DNA of 64,000 bases, taken from the NCBI GenBank assembly GCA_020635715.1, contig JACJZG010000002.1, positions 124,001-188,000 of the forward strand. Direction: 5' to 3'. Both the position numbers and the translations under genes were made by a program. A model generated the notes under the pieces. That model was given only the letters and a program-made list of their open reading frames with translations, made no database searches and was not told where the DNA came from. Positions 26,404 to 34,968 of this stretch are shown one piece after another. Origin of the DNA: Flavobacteriales bacterium. GTDB taxonomy: Bacteria > Bacteroidota > Bacteroidia > Flavobacteriales_F > PHOS-HE28. Within the stretch, counting starts at the first letter, position 1. Each line of letters begins with the position of its first letter.

Positions 26404-27567
26404 TCAGATCCGATCCAGGGCCTGAATTAGGTCCGCGATGAGCAGATCCGGATCCTCCAGGCCGATGTAGAGGCGTACCATCGTGAAGGGCAGATCCGTA
26501 TAGTATCCGCTCGGTCCCTTCAGGGCGCAGACCGGCCATTGCAGGCTTTCGTATCCACCCCAGCTCACGGCGATCAGGAAGCGCTTCAGGCCATCGCAGA
26601 AATGTTCCACGGCGGCTTCATCGGGTGCGTCCAGTTCGATGGTCATCAGGCCCGCTACCCGCTTCATCTGCTGTTTCGCGAGTTCGTGCTGTGGGTGCGA
26701 GGCGAGTCCCGGCCAGTACACGCGCTTGATGCGTGGATGTCCTTCAAGGAAGGTGGCCACCTCGGCAGCACTGTCCGCGCTCCGGTTCAGGCGTAGTTCC
26801 AGCGTACGCAGCCCGCGCATCAGCAGCCAGGCATCGTGCGGCGAAGGCACCGCGCCCAAGGTCATGAATTCCTTGCTCATCACCTGTCGCATATGTGCGT
26901 TGCTTCCGGCGAGCACCCCGGCCACCACATCGCTGTGACCGTTCAGGTACTTCGTTGCACTGTGGGCCACCAGGTCGATGCCGAGGTCGATCGGATTCTG
27001 GAAGAGCGGACTGTTGAAACTGTTGTCGCAGAGCGTGATGATGCCGTGCTCCTTCGCGATGCCGGCCACGACGCGTAGGTCTTGTAGTTCGAAGGTGAGC
27101 GAGTTCGGGCTTTCGGTGATGAAGAAGGTGGTGTTCGGTTTGATCGCACGCCGGTAGTCCTCCGGGTCGGTGCCCGCGACGAAGGTGTGCGCCACATCGA
27201 ACCTTTCCAGCAGCTCGACCAGGAGCTTCTTCGTCCAACTGTATGGCTTGTTCACACATACGATGTGGTCGCCGGCCTTTACGAAGCTCATGACCGCTGC
27301 CGCGATCGCTGCGCTGCCACTGCTGAATACAAGCGCATCCTCCGCATGCTCGAGCGCTGCGATCTTCTTCCGAAGCATCGCCACCGTGGGGTTGAAGCCA
27401 CGCGTATACAGTGGTCGCTCCATTTCCTGCTGAACGACCGCACGCATGGCCGCCACGGACGGGTAGCTGAAGTTGCCGCTCTGTGCGATGGGCGGCACCA
27501 CGGCATGATAGCCGAGTTCGCGCTCTTCGCCGATATGGTTCAGGATGTTGGAAAGGTCTTCGTTCAT
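26404..27567 (-). CDS. Cys/Met metabolism PLP-dependent enzyme (cystathionine synthase/lyase type)
   Basis: A 387-residue enzyme of the trans-sulfuration family (cystathionine gamma-synthase, beta-lyase, gamma-lyase). Motifs are YTRGFNPTVAMLRKKIAALEHAEDALVFSSGSAAI for cofactor binding, ITLCDNSFNSPLFQNPIDLGIDLVAHSATKYLNGHSD with the PLP lysine near residue 206, and a C-terminal RLYIGLEDPDLLIADL. The exact reaction cannot be told apart by eye. Its start overlaps the stop of the glycosyltransferase gene upstream (ATGA), though the two have no obvious shared pathway. The 3' end abuts the truncated repeat-protein gene. Confidence 0.9.
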   Translation of the reverse strand: MNEDLSNILNHIGEERELGYHAVVPPIAQSGNFSYPSVAAMRAVVQQEMERPLYTRGFNPTVAMLRKKIAALEHAEDALVFSSGSAAIAAAVMSFVKAGDHIVCVNKPYSWTKKLLVELLERFDVAHTFVAGTDPEDYRRAIKPNTTFFITESPNSLTFELQDLRVVAGIAKEHGIITLCDNSFNSPLFQNPIDLGIDLVAHSATKYLNGHSDVVAGVLAGSNAHMRQVMSKEFMTLGAVPSPHDAWLLMRGLRTLELRLNRSADSAAEVATFLEGHPRIKRVYWPGLASHPQHELAKQQMKRVAGLMTIELDAPDEAAVEHFCDGLKRFLIAVSWGGYESLQWPVCALKGPSGYYTDLPFTMVRLYIGLEDPDLLIADLIQALDRI

Positions 27568-29207
27568 GGCAGGCGTTGGAAGAAGACGAAACCGTTCTTA
27601 CGACCGATCTCGTGGAGGGTCGGGATGGCACTCACTTCCTCCATGCTCGTGATCTTGCACACCACGTACACCGGCCGGTCGATCGATCCATGCAGGAGCC
27701 AGTCCTCGTCGTGCGCACGCGGGTCCTCGACCGGTGGTTTGCGTGTGTAGAAGAGTTGCGCATAGCTCTTGAAGTTCTTGGTGATCACGAAACATTTCTC
27801 TCCCTGTCGCGCCTCGTAGAATTCAATGGCGGCCCGCTGCGAATAGCCTTCGATCCGGGCGATGAAGAAGTACAGGGTGGTGGTGATGAAGAGCGCCGTT
27901 CCACCAAAGAGCACAATGATCGCCTGCCTCACCCGCGCGCGGCCGTTGAGGATGAACGTGCTGAGGAGCGCCGTCGCGAGCAGAAGCCCGGCGATGCTCT
28001 CCACGCCGGACCAGCTGACCTCCGCCTGCAGGTTGGCCTGGCCGAAGGGGTCCTTCGCGAAGAGCGGCTCGATCAGCCCGATCCGCATGCCGATGAAGGG
28101 AACGGCGATGAAGATCAGCGCGATGATGCCACCGATCGCCCCGACGAGGTATCGCGACCAACCGAAGCGGGTCCGTTGTTCCCAGGCCCCTTGCAGTTGG
28201 AGTGCGGCGAGGTACGTGAGCGGGAAATAGCACAAGCTGCTGTAGTGGACGATCTTGGTGCGTACCAGGCTGAAGAGGATAAGTACCACCCAGAGGAGGA
28301 TCACCATCCAACGGCGGTGGTCCTGTTGCATGGCTTCAGCGCTCCGTGTTGGTCTTGCCAGCTCCTGGAGTGCGAAGGCCGATGCCGGGAAGCAACCGAG
28401 CAGCAGTACCACGAAGTGATAGCCGAAGAAGCCGCCGTGGCCCGCGTCCTCCGTGGTGAGCATGGCCACCTGTCGCCAGAAGAACCCGGTGATGAACTCC
28501 GGACCATGCTGCGCAAGATCCACCACCGCCCACAGACCGATGGTGAGGAGGAATACCGCGGCAGAAGCACCGATGTGCGTCCAGCCCATGAGGCGCGTGA
28601 AGCGCGATCGGATCAAGAAGACGACGGCCGTGAGGCCCGGGATGAGCACCCCGACAGGACCCTTCGTCATGACCGCCAGTCCGAGGAAGAGGCCAGTCCG
28701 CATCGCGTATCGGCGTGCATGTCCGGTGGCCGGCGGGTGTTCTTCACGCACCCAGCTGATCAGCGCATCAACACCGAGGAAGATGAAGAGGTTGAACCAG
28801 GGGTCGATGATGCCGCTGCGGAAATAGAGATGGGGCAGTATCGAGCCGATGTAGGCGAGCACCCAGAGCAGTCCGAAGAGCCGGCCACGGATACGGCTGC
28901 CGATGCGGAAGAGCACGAGCAGGGTGATGATCCCGCAGATGGCGTTCGGTAGCCGTGCAGCGAACTCGCCCACGCCGAAGAGCGACATGCTCAGCGCCTG
29001 CATCCAGATGAAGAGCGGCGGCTTCTCGTGGAAGGGCAGATAGTCGATGCGCGGTTGCATCCAATTGCCCGTGACGAGCATCTCCCGCGCGATCTCCGCG
29101 AAGTTGATCTCGTCCCAATCGAAGAGGTGCACCGCGCCCAGGCCGGGGATGAAGAGCACCGCCGCGATCGCGATGATCAGGAGCTGCAGGCGGCTGGTCG
29201 ATGGCAT
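27564..29207 (-). CDS. ArnT/PMT-like glycosyltransferase (GT39/83 type)
   Basis: A 547-residue integral membrane glycosyltransferase that should use a polyprenyl-phosphate sugar donor on the periplasmic face. The N-terminal helix is followed by the catalytic loop HLFDWDEINFAEIAREMLVTGNW (Asp-Glu pair) and YLPFHEKPPLFIWMQAL, characteristic of ArnT/PMT enzymes. About ten further hydrophobic segments and a short soluble C-terminus follow. The acceptor might be lipid A, other glycolipids or protein; the sequence does not say. It lies 59 bases after a GT2 gene in the same direction, which could supply the polyprenyl-linked sugar. Confidence 0.88.
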   Translation of the reverse strand: MPSTSRLQLLIIAIAAVLFIPGLGAVHLFDWDEINFAEIAREMLVTGNWMQPRIDYLPFHEKPPLFIWMQALSMSLFGVGEFAARLPNAICGIITLLVLFRIGSRIRGRLFGLLWVLAYIGSILPHLYFRSGIIDPWFNLFIFLGVDALISWVREEHPPATGHARRYAMRTGLFLGLAVMTKGPVGVLIPGLTAVVFLIRSRFTRLMGWTHIGASAAVFLLTIGLWAVVDLAQHGPEFITGFFWRQVAMLTTEDAGHGGFFGYHFVVLLLGCFPASAFALQELARPTRSAEAMQQDHRRWMVILLWVVLILFSLVRTKIVHYSSLCYFPLTYLAALQLQGAWEQRTRFGWSRYLVGAIGGIIALIFIAVPFIGMRIGLIEPLFAKDPFGQANLQAEVSWSGVESIAGLLLATALLSTFILNGRARVRQAIIVLFGGTALFITTTLYFFIARIEGYSQRAAIEFYEARQGEKCFVITKNFKSYAQLFYTRKPPVEDPRAHDEDWLLHGSIDRPVYVVCKITSMEEVSAIPTLHEIGRKNGFVFFQRLP

Positions 29208-29266
29208 GGGATCAGACGATCGCTCAAGTGGATGCCGACCAAGGTAGGCAGCTGCACCTGCCCTGT

Positions 29267-30016
29267 TCAGCGGCGCTCGCCGAGCAGCTTCCAGCCCATG
29301 ATGCCGGTGCGCGCGAGGAAGTAGCGCCAGCTCACGTTCAACACACCGAAGCCGTACTTCATGCTCCGGCTGAAGTTGATGCTGCTCGCCTCGTCGAAGT
29401 ACTTGGTGGGGCAGGTGATCTCCGCGATGTCGAAGCCGTGCCAGAACATCTGCCCGATCATCTGGTTGTCGAAGACGAAGTCATCCGAACAGTTGTGGTA
29501 GGGGCAGGCCTCGAGCACCTTGCGGTCGAAGGCGCGGTAGCCGGTGTGGTACTCGCTCAGCTTCTGTCCGCAGAGCAGGTTCTGGGTGAAGGTGAGGAAG
29601 CGGTTGGCGATGTATTTGTACATGGGCATGCCCCCTTTCAACGCCCCTTTCCCGAGGATGCGTGAGCCGAACACCACCGGATAGACCTCGTTCCCGATCA
29701 ACGCGATCATGCTCACCAACAGCTTCGGGGTGTACTGGTAGTCGGGATGCAGCATCACCACGATGTCCGCCCCCAGCTCCTTCGCCGTGTCGTAGCAGGT
29801 CTTCTGATTCCCCCCGTAGCCCCTGTTCACCTCATGCACCACCACATGCTTGATGCCCAGCTGCCGCGCCACATCCACCGTGTTGTCCGGGCTGCGATCA
29901 TCCACCAGCACCACCTCATCCACGAGGTCGAACGGGATCTCGTCATAGGTCTGTTTCAGCGTGAGCGCGGCCCGGTAGGCGGGCAGCACCACCACGACCT
30001 TCTTCCCTTGGTACAT
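29267..30016 (-). CDS. Family 2 glycosyltransferase
   Basis: A 249-residue GT-A fold transferase. The N-terminal VVVVLPAYRAALTLKQTYDEIP, EVVLVDDRSPDNT and MLHPDYQYTPKLL (in place of DxD: HPDYQY) are the nucleotide-sugar site. GSRILGKGALKGGMPMYKYIANRFLT and GYRAFDRKVLE follow, as in dolichyl- or polyprenyl-phosphate sugar synthases. No membrane helix is evident. It may charge a lipid carrier for the downstream ArnT-like enzyme, an inference from the pairing. ATG 30016 is only 4 bases after a possible -7 box (30021-30028), so the mRNA could be leaderless. Confidence 0.88.
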   Translation of the reverse strand: MYQGKKVVVVLPAYRAALTLKQTYDEIPFDLVDEVVLVDDRSPDNTVDVARQLGIKHVVVHEVNRGYGGNQKTCYDTAKELGADIVVMLHPDYQYTPKLLVSMIALIGNEVYPVVFGSRILGKGALKGGMPMYKYIANRFLTFTQNLLCGQKLSEYHTGYRAFDRKVLEACPYHNCSDDFVFDNQMIGQMFWHGFDIAEITCPTKYFDEASSINFSRSMKYGFGVLNVSWRYFLARTGIMGWKLLGERR

Positions 30017-30043
30017 GCCCCAAAGATGGGAAGCAGCGGCCGT

Positions 30044-30949
30044 TCACTCACGCCCTGCGCGCGAAGCCGTGACGAGGTAGACACCTGCGAGGATCAGGCC
30101 GATCATCACGAACTGCTTCCAGGAGACGGGTTCGCCGTCCAGCAGCCCCCAAGCGATGGCCACCACGGGCATGAGGTAGGTTACCGATGAGGCCCATACG
30201 GCGCTCGTGCGCTTCAGCAGGGCGTTCCACAGGACCAATGAAATAGCCGAGCTCATCACCGCCAGGACGGCCACATAGCCCAGGGCGCGCCAGGCGTCCG
30301 GATCACGTTCCAAGGTGCCCGTGAGGTCGGTGGCCCAGCAACCGAGCGCCCCAAGCGGACCTACGAAGGTGAGGGCCAGCGCCGCCGTGGCCGAGGCAGG
30401 CAACATGTACAGATGGTGCTTCACGATATTGCCGCTGAACCCGTAACACAGCGTGCCAAGGACGGGCAGCATGGCATAGGGCGACCAGGTGGGGGTTCCG
30501 GTCTCCGGGTCGGTGAGCACCAGGCCCACAGCGCCCACCAGCCCCAGCAGCACGCCCATCACCTGAGCCAGAAGCACCCGGCTTGCGAAGAAGAGTACGC
30601 CCACCAAGAGGGTGAAGAGCGGGGTGAGGCTGTTCAGCATGCCGCTGAGCGAGCTCTCGATCCGCGTCTGCGCCGTGGCATAAAGGAAGGCCGGTATGCC
30701 GTTGCCAAGAAGGCCGGTACCCAGGATCGGGAGCCAGTGCTTCAACAGCAGCCGGTAATGTTTCAGCAGCAAGGGTGCCAACGCCAGCCAGGCGATGAAC
30801 AGGCGGGCCGAAGCCAGCTGCAGACCGCTGAGCACCGGGCGCCCCTCGTGGAAGAGGCCACGCTTCATCAGGATGAAGGAGCTGCCCCAGATCAGCGCCA
30901 GGATCAGCAGGAGGGACCGGTCGGTCCGGCGGTCGGTCCCGGTGAACAT
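30044..30949 (-). CDS. EamA/DMT superfamily transporter
   Basis: A 301-residue inner-membrane protein with about ten hydrophobic helices arranged as two EamA repeats (LILALIWGSSFILMKRG in the first, PVLGTLCYGFSGNIVKHH in the second). The segments GLLGNGIPAFLYATAQTRIESSLSGMLNSLTPLFT and LKRTSAVWASSVTYLMPVVAIAWG correspond to the repeat signature. Members export metabolites or drugs; the substrate is not predictable. It is divergent from the HMA lipoprotein gene at 31037. Confidence 0.9.
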   Translation of the reverse strand: MFTGTDRRTDRSLLLILALIWGSSFILMKRGLFHEGRPVLSGLQLASARLFIAWLALAPLLLKHYRLLLKHWLPILGTGLLGNGIPAFLYATAQTRIESSLSGMLNSLTPLFTLLVGVLFFASRVLLAQVMGVLLGLVGAVGLVLTDPETGTPTWSPYAMLPVLGTLCYGFSGNIVKHHLYMLPASATAALALTFVGPLGALGCWATDLTGTLERDPDAWRALGYVAVLAVMSSAISLVLWNALLKRTSAVWASSVTYLMPVVAIAWGLLDGEPVSWKQFVMIGLILAGVYLVTASRAGRE

Positions 30950-30982
30950 GCGGCGCGAAATTATCCGGCGGGAACGTACCCC

Positions 30983-30990
30983 TATCTTTG
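30983..30990 (+). promoter_or_regulatory. -7 box upstream of the HMA lipoprotein gene
   Basis: TATCTTTG, a perfect TAnnTTTG match, lies 46 bases before the ATG at 31037. A TTA trinucleotide about 20 bases upstream is a weak -33 candidate. Confidence 0.6.
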
Positions 30991-31036
30991 TAACCTCTCT
31001 CCCGGACGAGCGTCATAGTACCAGAAGTCCTTCATC

Positions 31037-31555
31037 ATGCGTACCCGCCACCTCTTCCCGTTCTTCGTCGCCATCCTCACCGCCTGCTCCACGGGAACGC
31101 CGGGGGACCGGGAGGCTGCCACGGCCCCAGCCATCGAACGGGTGGTCGTGGAGGAACTGGTGACCGGTGCCGCCGGCACGGTGGCCGACCTGAGCATCGA
31201 TGGTATGAGCTGCGAGATGATGTGCGGCGGTTCCATCAAGAAGGCGCTGGCCAAGTTGCCCGGTGTGAACTCCACGGAGATCCGTTTCATCGAAGGCGAC
31301 GAGAGCGACCATGCCGTGGTGGACTACGACGCGAGCAAGGTGAGTGATGAAGAGATGATCGAGGCCATCCAGAGCCTGCACGATGGGCAGTACAAGGTGG
31401 TGTCCGTGCACATCACGAAGCGGGTGCCCGGCGCTGGTGCAGTGAGCACTTCCGCCAGGAAGGTCGAGGAGACGAAGCAGGTGAGCGTGATCAACCCCTC
31501 CGCCATCGTCGTGCCCGGTATCCTGGGCCTGCTCTCCTACGTGCTTCGCCTCTGA
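31037..31555 (+). CDS. Lipoprotein with heavy-metal-associated (HMA) domain
   Basis: A 172-residue protein with a lipoprotein signal (VAILTAC, Cys17) and an HMA-type domain at about residues 48-125. The metal site reads GMSCEMMCGGSIKKAL, with Cys59 and Cys63 spaced CxxxC rather than the usual CxxC; this spacing occurs in a Bacteroidota subgroup. The C-terminus ends in a hydrophobic stretch (SAIVVPGILGLLSYVLRL) that could be a second membrane contact. It lies 37 bases before heme A synthase, so a role in copper supply to cytochrome oxidase is plausible but inferred. Confidence 0.83.
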   Translation: MRTRHLFPFFVAILTACSTGTPGDREAATAPAIERVVVEELVTGAAGTVADLSIDGMSCEMMCGGSIKKALAKLPGVNSTEIRFIEGDESDHAVVDYDASKVSDEEMIEAIQSLHDGQYKVVSVHITKRVPGAGAVSTSARKVEETKQVSVINPSAIVVPGILGLLSYVLRL

Positions 31556-31592
31556 CCAGCTTTTCCCGGCGGTCGGTAGTTTCGCGCTCCTG

Positions 31593-32633
31593 ATGGATCA
31601 TTTCGAGCGGAGGAGATTGCGGCCTGTCGTCGCCTGGCTGATCACCGGCTGTGTGATGATCGCCTGCATGGTCGTGATCGGTGGGGTGACCAGATTGACA
31701 GGAAGCGGGCTCAGCATCACCGTGTGGGATCCGATCATGGGCGCCATCCCACCCTTGAACGAAGGGGAGTGGAACCACGCCTTCGATCAGTACAAGGCCA
31801 TCCCGGAATACACCTTGAAGAACCAGCACATGGACCTTGCCGGGTTCAAACGCATCTTCTTCTGGGAGTACCTGCATCGCAACTGGGGCCGCCTGATGGG
31901 CCTGGCCTTCGCCATTCCCTTCTTCCTATTCTGGCGCAAGGGCCTGCTGAAGGGCTGGCTGCTCAAGCGCTGCTGGTCCATCCTCATTGGCGGTAGCCTG
32001 GTGGGCGCGCTCGGCTGGTTCATGGTGGCCAGTGGCCTTGAGAAGAACCCCGATGTGAGCCACTACCGGCTGGCCATCCATCTCATCGCCGCCTTCACCG
32101 TCTTCGCCCTCGTGCTCTGGACGGTCTTCGACATCCGCGATGGGCGCGCCGCCTTCGGTTCCAACGGATCCGGTGAAGGGCGATGGGCCAGGGTGCTGCT
32201 TGGTCTGCTGGCCTTGCAGATCATCTGGGGCGCCTTCACCGCAGGCCTCGATGCCGGCCGGATCTACAATACCTGGCCACTGATGAACGGCGAGTTCATG
32301 CCCGAGAACGTGCGCGCCTTCGATGATCTGGTCACCGACCTGTCCGACCATCGCGATGGCGTGCAGTTCGTGCACCGCAACCTGGCCTACCTCGTGGCGC
32401 TGGGCATCATCGTGTTCGCCCTGCGCTTCCGGCGCGAGGCATCGATGGAGATCGTCTGGTTCCCGCTGCTCCTGGTGGTGGCCCTGCAGTTCGTGCTCGG
32501 CGTGATCACCGTGCTCACCCAGGTGGACCTGTGGGCGGGGGTGCTGCACCAGCAAGGGGCTTTGATCCTGCTCGCCTTCCTCCTGAAGGCGATCCATCGC
32601 ACGGGTCGCCGATTCAGCGCCAGCGCAGCGTAG
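31593..32633 (+). CDS. ctaA: Heme A synthase (COX15/CtaA family)
   Basis: CtaA oxidises the methyl group of heme O to give heme A for aa3-type cytochrome oxidases. The 346-residue membrane protein has about eight helices and the four conserved histidine contexts: FFWEYLHRNWGRLMG, SHYRLAIHLIAAF, QFVHRNLAYLVALG and WAGVLHQQGALILL. The N-terminal VIGGVTRLTGSGLSITVWDPIMGAIPP is a family hallmark. Its length matches the alphaproteobacterial/COX15 form. A candidate -7 box TAGTTTCG (31577-31584) lies only 8 bases before the ATG. The 3' end overlaps the convergent gldD by 20 bases. Confidence 0.95.
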   Translation: MDHFERRRLRPVVAWLITGCVMIACMVVIGGVTRLTGSGLSITVWDPIMGAIPPLNEGEWNHAFDQYKAIPEYTLKNQHMDLAGFKRIFFWEYLHRNWGRLMGLAFAIPFFLFWRKGLLKGWLLKRCWSILIGGSLVGALGWFMVASGLEKNPDVSHYRLAIHLIAAFTVFALVLWTVFDIRDGRAAFGSNGSGEGRWARVLLGLLALQIIWGAFTAGLDAGRIYNTWPLMNGEFMPENVRAFDDLVTDLSDHRDGVQFVHRNLAYLVALGIIVFALRFRREASMEIVWFPLLLVVALQFVLGVITVLTQVDLWAGVLHQQGALILLAFLLKAIHRTGRRFSASAA

Positions 32634-33180
32634 CCAGCATGTGGCGCAGATCGGCGCGCAGTCGTTCCGTCACGGGGGCCAGGGAATCGGCGTTCGGCCG
32701 GTTGTCGAAGTAGAGCGAGCCGTATAGGAAGTTGTTCGTGCTATCGGTGACATAGAAGACGAAGGGACTCGCCACATCACCTTCGATATCGAACACCGAG
32801 CCGAAGACCCGCGCACTATCGTTCAGCGTGCGCTCACCGCGGATGCGCGCAGCCTTCGCCTGGTGCGTGCTCTTGAAGGTGTGCGCGTCCTCGATCAGGT
32901 CCTGCAGGTCGTTGTTGACCGGCGACCAGGTGAGGTGGGCCGTCGCCCGCTGTCCCTTGAAACGGATGTCGAACCAGCGCGCATCGTCCTTCGCCTCGCG
33001 GACTCCTACGTGTGCATAGGTCGGTATCTCGGCTTCGAAGGTGCTGCTGTCCGTCCACGCCTTGTAAGCCTGTTCGGGCAGGTCGATGCGGAAGTAGCCG
33101 CGCGGCTTCGGCACCGGATCGGGCGTGCAGCCGACCAGCAGTGCGAAGAAGGCGATGAGGAGCTCAGCTGGCCGCTTCAT
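32614..33180 (-). CDS. gldD: Gliding motility lipoprotein GldD
   Basis: GldD is a lipoprotein required for gliding and T9SS function in Flavobacteria; its biochemical role is unknown. The 188-residue product has a lipobox (FFALLVGC, Cys18) then the family sequence PKPRGYFRIDLPEQAY, FDIRFKGQRATAHLTWSPV, TFKSTHQAKAARI and FVFYVTDSTNNFLYGSLYFDNRPNADSLAPV. It overlaps gldE by 17 bases and is last in mutY-ssb-gldE-gldD, a conserved Bacteroidota order. Confidence 0.94.
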   Translation of the reverse strand: MKRPAELLIAFFALLVGCTPDPVPKPRGYFRIDLPEQAYKAWTDSSTFEAEIPTYAHVGVREAKDDARWFDIRFKGQRATAHLTWSPVNNDLQDLIEDAHTFKSTHQAKAARIRGERTLNDSARVFGSVFDIEGDVASPFVFYVTDSTNNFLYGSLYFDNRPNADSLAPVTERLRADLRHMLATLRWR

Positions 33181-34486
33181 CGTGTTGGATCACTTTCACA
33201 CGCCGGATGCGCTTGTTGTCCGATGCTTCCACCACGAAGGTGAGGTCGTGCAGGTCCACCCGTTCACCCTTCTTCGGAATGCGCCCTGTGAGCTCCAGGA
33301 TGAAGCCGCCCAGCGTGCCGCTGTCACCCTTGTTCTCCTCGAAGAGCTTGCCGTCGATGCCCATCACGCGATAAAGATCGGTAAGCGCCGTGCGACCTTC
33401 GAAGATCCACGTGTGGTCGTCGAGCTTGCTGTAGAAGAGGTTCTCGTCGTCGTACTCGTCGGTGATGTCGCCCACGATCTCCTCGATCACATCCTCCATC
33501 GTGATGATGCCGCTCACACCGCCGTACTCGTCCACCACCACCGCGAGGTGGGTCTTCTCGTACTGGAACTCCTTCAGCAGATCGTCCAGCTTCTTGCTCT
33601 CGGGTACGAAGTAGGCCGCGCGCAGCAGTGTGTGCCAGTCAAAGCCGGTCTTCCGCAGGTGCGGCAGCACGTCCTTGATGTAAAGCACGCCGATCACCTT
33701 GTCCGGTGTGCCGTCGGTGATGGGCACGCGCGAGAAGCCGGAGTCCACGATCGCCACCAACAATTCCTCGAAGCTGATGCCCTTGTCGAAGGTCACCATC
33801 TCGGTGCGCGGCCGCATGACCTGCCGCACCTCGATGTCGCCGAACTTCACGATGCCGCGCAGGATGCGTTGTTCCTCGGCCGTGGTGCTCGCATCCTTCG
33901 TCAGGTCCAGCGCATGGCCCAGGGTGTCCACGGAGATGTTCTGGGTGCTCCGCTTCTGGAAGCGTTTCTCGATGAAGGTGGTGCTGCGGACCAGTGCCTC
34001 GCTCAAGGGGCGGAAGACCCAGCGCAGCGTGAGCAACGGACCGCTCATGTTGCGCGCCACGCGCATCGGGTCGGCCGTGGCGTACACCTTGGGCAGCACT
34101 TCGCCGATCAGCACGATGAGGAAGGCGATCGTGAGCACCTGCACCCCAACGAGCGCGAAACCCGAGAGTCCGCTCGGCGTTACCAGGTCGCGCACCACCA
34201 CCGTGCTCAGGATCACGGTCCCCATGTTCATCAGGTTGCTCGTGATCAGGATCGTGGCCAGCAGCCGTCGTGGTTTCGCGAGGAGGTCCAGCACACGCTG
34301 ACCGCTGGTGCCGCCGCGTTCCTTCAGGTCGCGGAGCTGCGTGGGCGAGAGCGCGAAGAGGGAGACTTCGCTGGCCGACATGGCCGCGGATATCACCAGC
34401 ATGGCGCCGATGACGCTCAATGCCAGGATCGTGCTTGGCTGTAGCGCGAGGGTGGTGAGCAGGGAGAGGGACGGGGGAGGCTCCAC
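33164..34486 (-). CDS. gldE: Gliding motility-associated membrane protein GldE (CorC/HlyC type)
   Basis: GldE belongs to the CNNM/CorC family. The 440-residue protein has an N-terminal DUF21 membrane domain with about four helices (residues 15-165), two CBS domains (about 205-330, with MRPRTEMVTFDKGISFEEL and VVVDEYGGVSGIITMEDVIEEIVGDI), and a C-terminal CorC/HlyC domain. Relatives move Mg2+ or act as regulators; GldE supports gliding together with GldD. It starts one base before the ssb stop, so translation is probably coupled. Confidence 0.94.
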   Translation of the reverse strand: MEPPPSLSLLTTLALQPSTILALSVIGAMLVISAAMSASEVSLFALSPTQLRDLKERGGTSGQRVLDLLAKPRRLLATILITSNLMNMGTVILSTVVVRDLVTPSGLSGFALVGVQVLTIAFLIVLIGEVLPKVYATADPMRVARNMSGPLLTLRWVFRPLSEALVRSTTFIEKRFQKRSTQNISVDTLGHALDLTKDASTTAEEQRILRGIVKFGDIEVRQVMRPRTEMVTFDKGISFEELLVAIVDSGFSRVPITDGTPDKVIGVLYIKDVLPHLRKTGFDWHTLLRAAYFVPESKKLDDLLKEFQYEKTHLAVVVDEYGGVSGIITMEDVIEEIVGDITDEYDDENLFYSKLDDHTWIFEGRTALTDLYRVMGIDGKLFEENKGDSGTLGGFILELTGRIPKKGERVDLHDLTFVVEASDNKRIRRVKVIQHDEAAS

Positions 34487-34930
34487 TTAGAAGGGCAGGT
34501 CGTCCATCTCATCGTTCGCCGGACTGGCGACGGGGCTTGAAGCAGCCTGCTGTTGGGCCGGGGTCGATGCGCGCGGGGCACCACCACTTTCGCCGCTGGC
34601 GCGGTCGAGCATGGTCATCTCATCGGCCACGATCTCGGTGGTGTAACGCGTGTTGTTGTCCTTGTCCTGCCATTGGCGGGTGCGCAACTTGCCTTCCACA
34701 TACACCTTGCTGCCCTTGCGCAGGTACTTCTCGGTGATCTCGGCCAGGCCGCGCCAGGCCACCACATTGTGCCACTCGGTCTGCTCGCGGCGCTCGCCGG
34801 TCGTGCGGTCCTTGTAGGTCTCGCTCGTCGCCAGACGGAAATTGGCCACGCTGGCACCGTTCTGTAGATGACGGATCTCAGGGTCGGCACCCAGGTTGCC
34901 GATCAGGATCACTTTGTTCACTCCGGCCAT
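34487..34930 (-). CDS. ssb: Single-stranded DNA-binding protein
   Basis: SSB coats single-stranded DNA in replication and repair and recruits partners. The 147-residue product has the OB fold ([68 protein letters not shown]), a flexible Ala/Pro/Ser linker, and the acidic tip DEMDDLPF that binds partners. It lies next to mutY, which also handles DNA repair. A -7 box at 34952-34959 would give it its own promoter. Confidence 0.97.
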   Translation of the reverse strand: MAGVNKVILIGNLGADPEIRHLQNGASVANFRLATSETYKDRTTGERREQTEWHNVVAWRGLAEITEKYLRKGSKVYVEGKLRTRQWQDKDNNTRYTTEIVADEMTMLDRASGESGGAPRASTPAQQQAASSPVASPANDEMDDLPF

Positions 34931-34951
34931 GGTATCGATAGGGTAGGGCTA

Positions 34952-34959
34952 CGAAGATA
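34952..34959 (-). promoter_or_regulatory. -7 box of ssb promoter
   Basis: On the minus strand TATCTTCG (7 of 8 to TAnnTTTG) lies 21 bases before the ssb ATG, in the gap between mutY and ssb. Confidence 0.5.
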
Positions 34960-34968
34960 AGGCATGCC

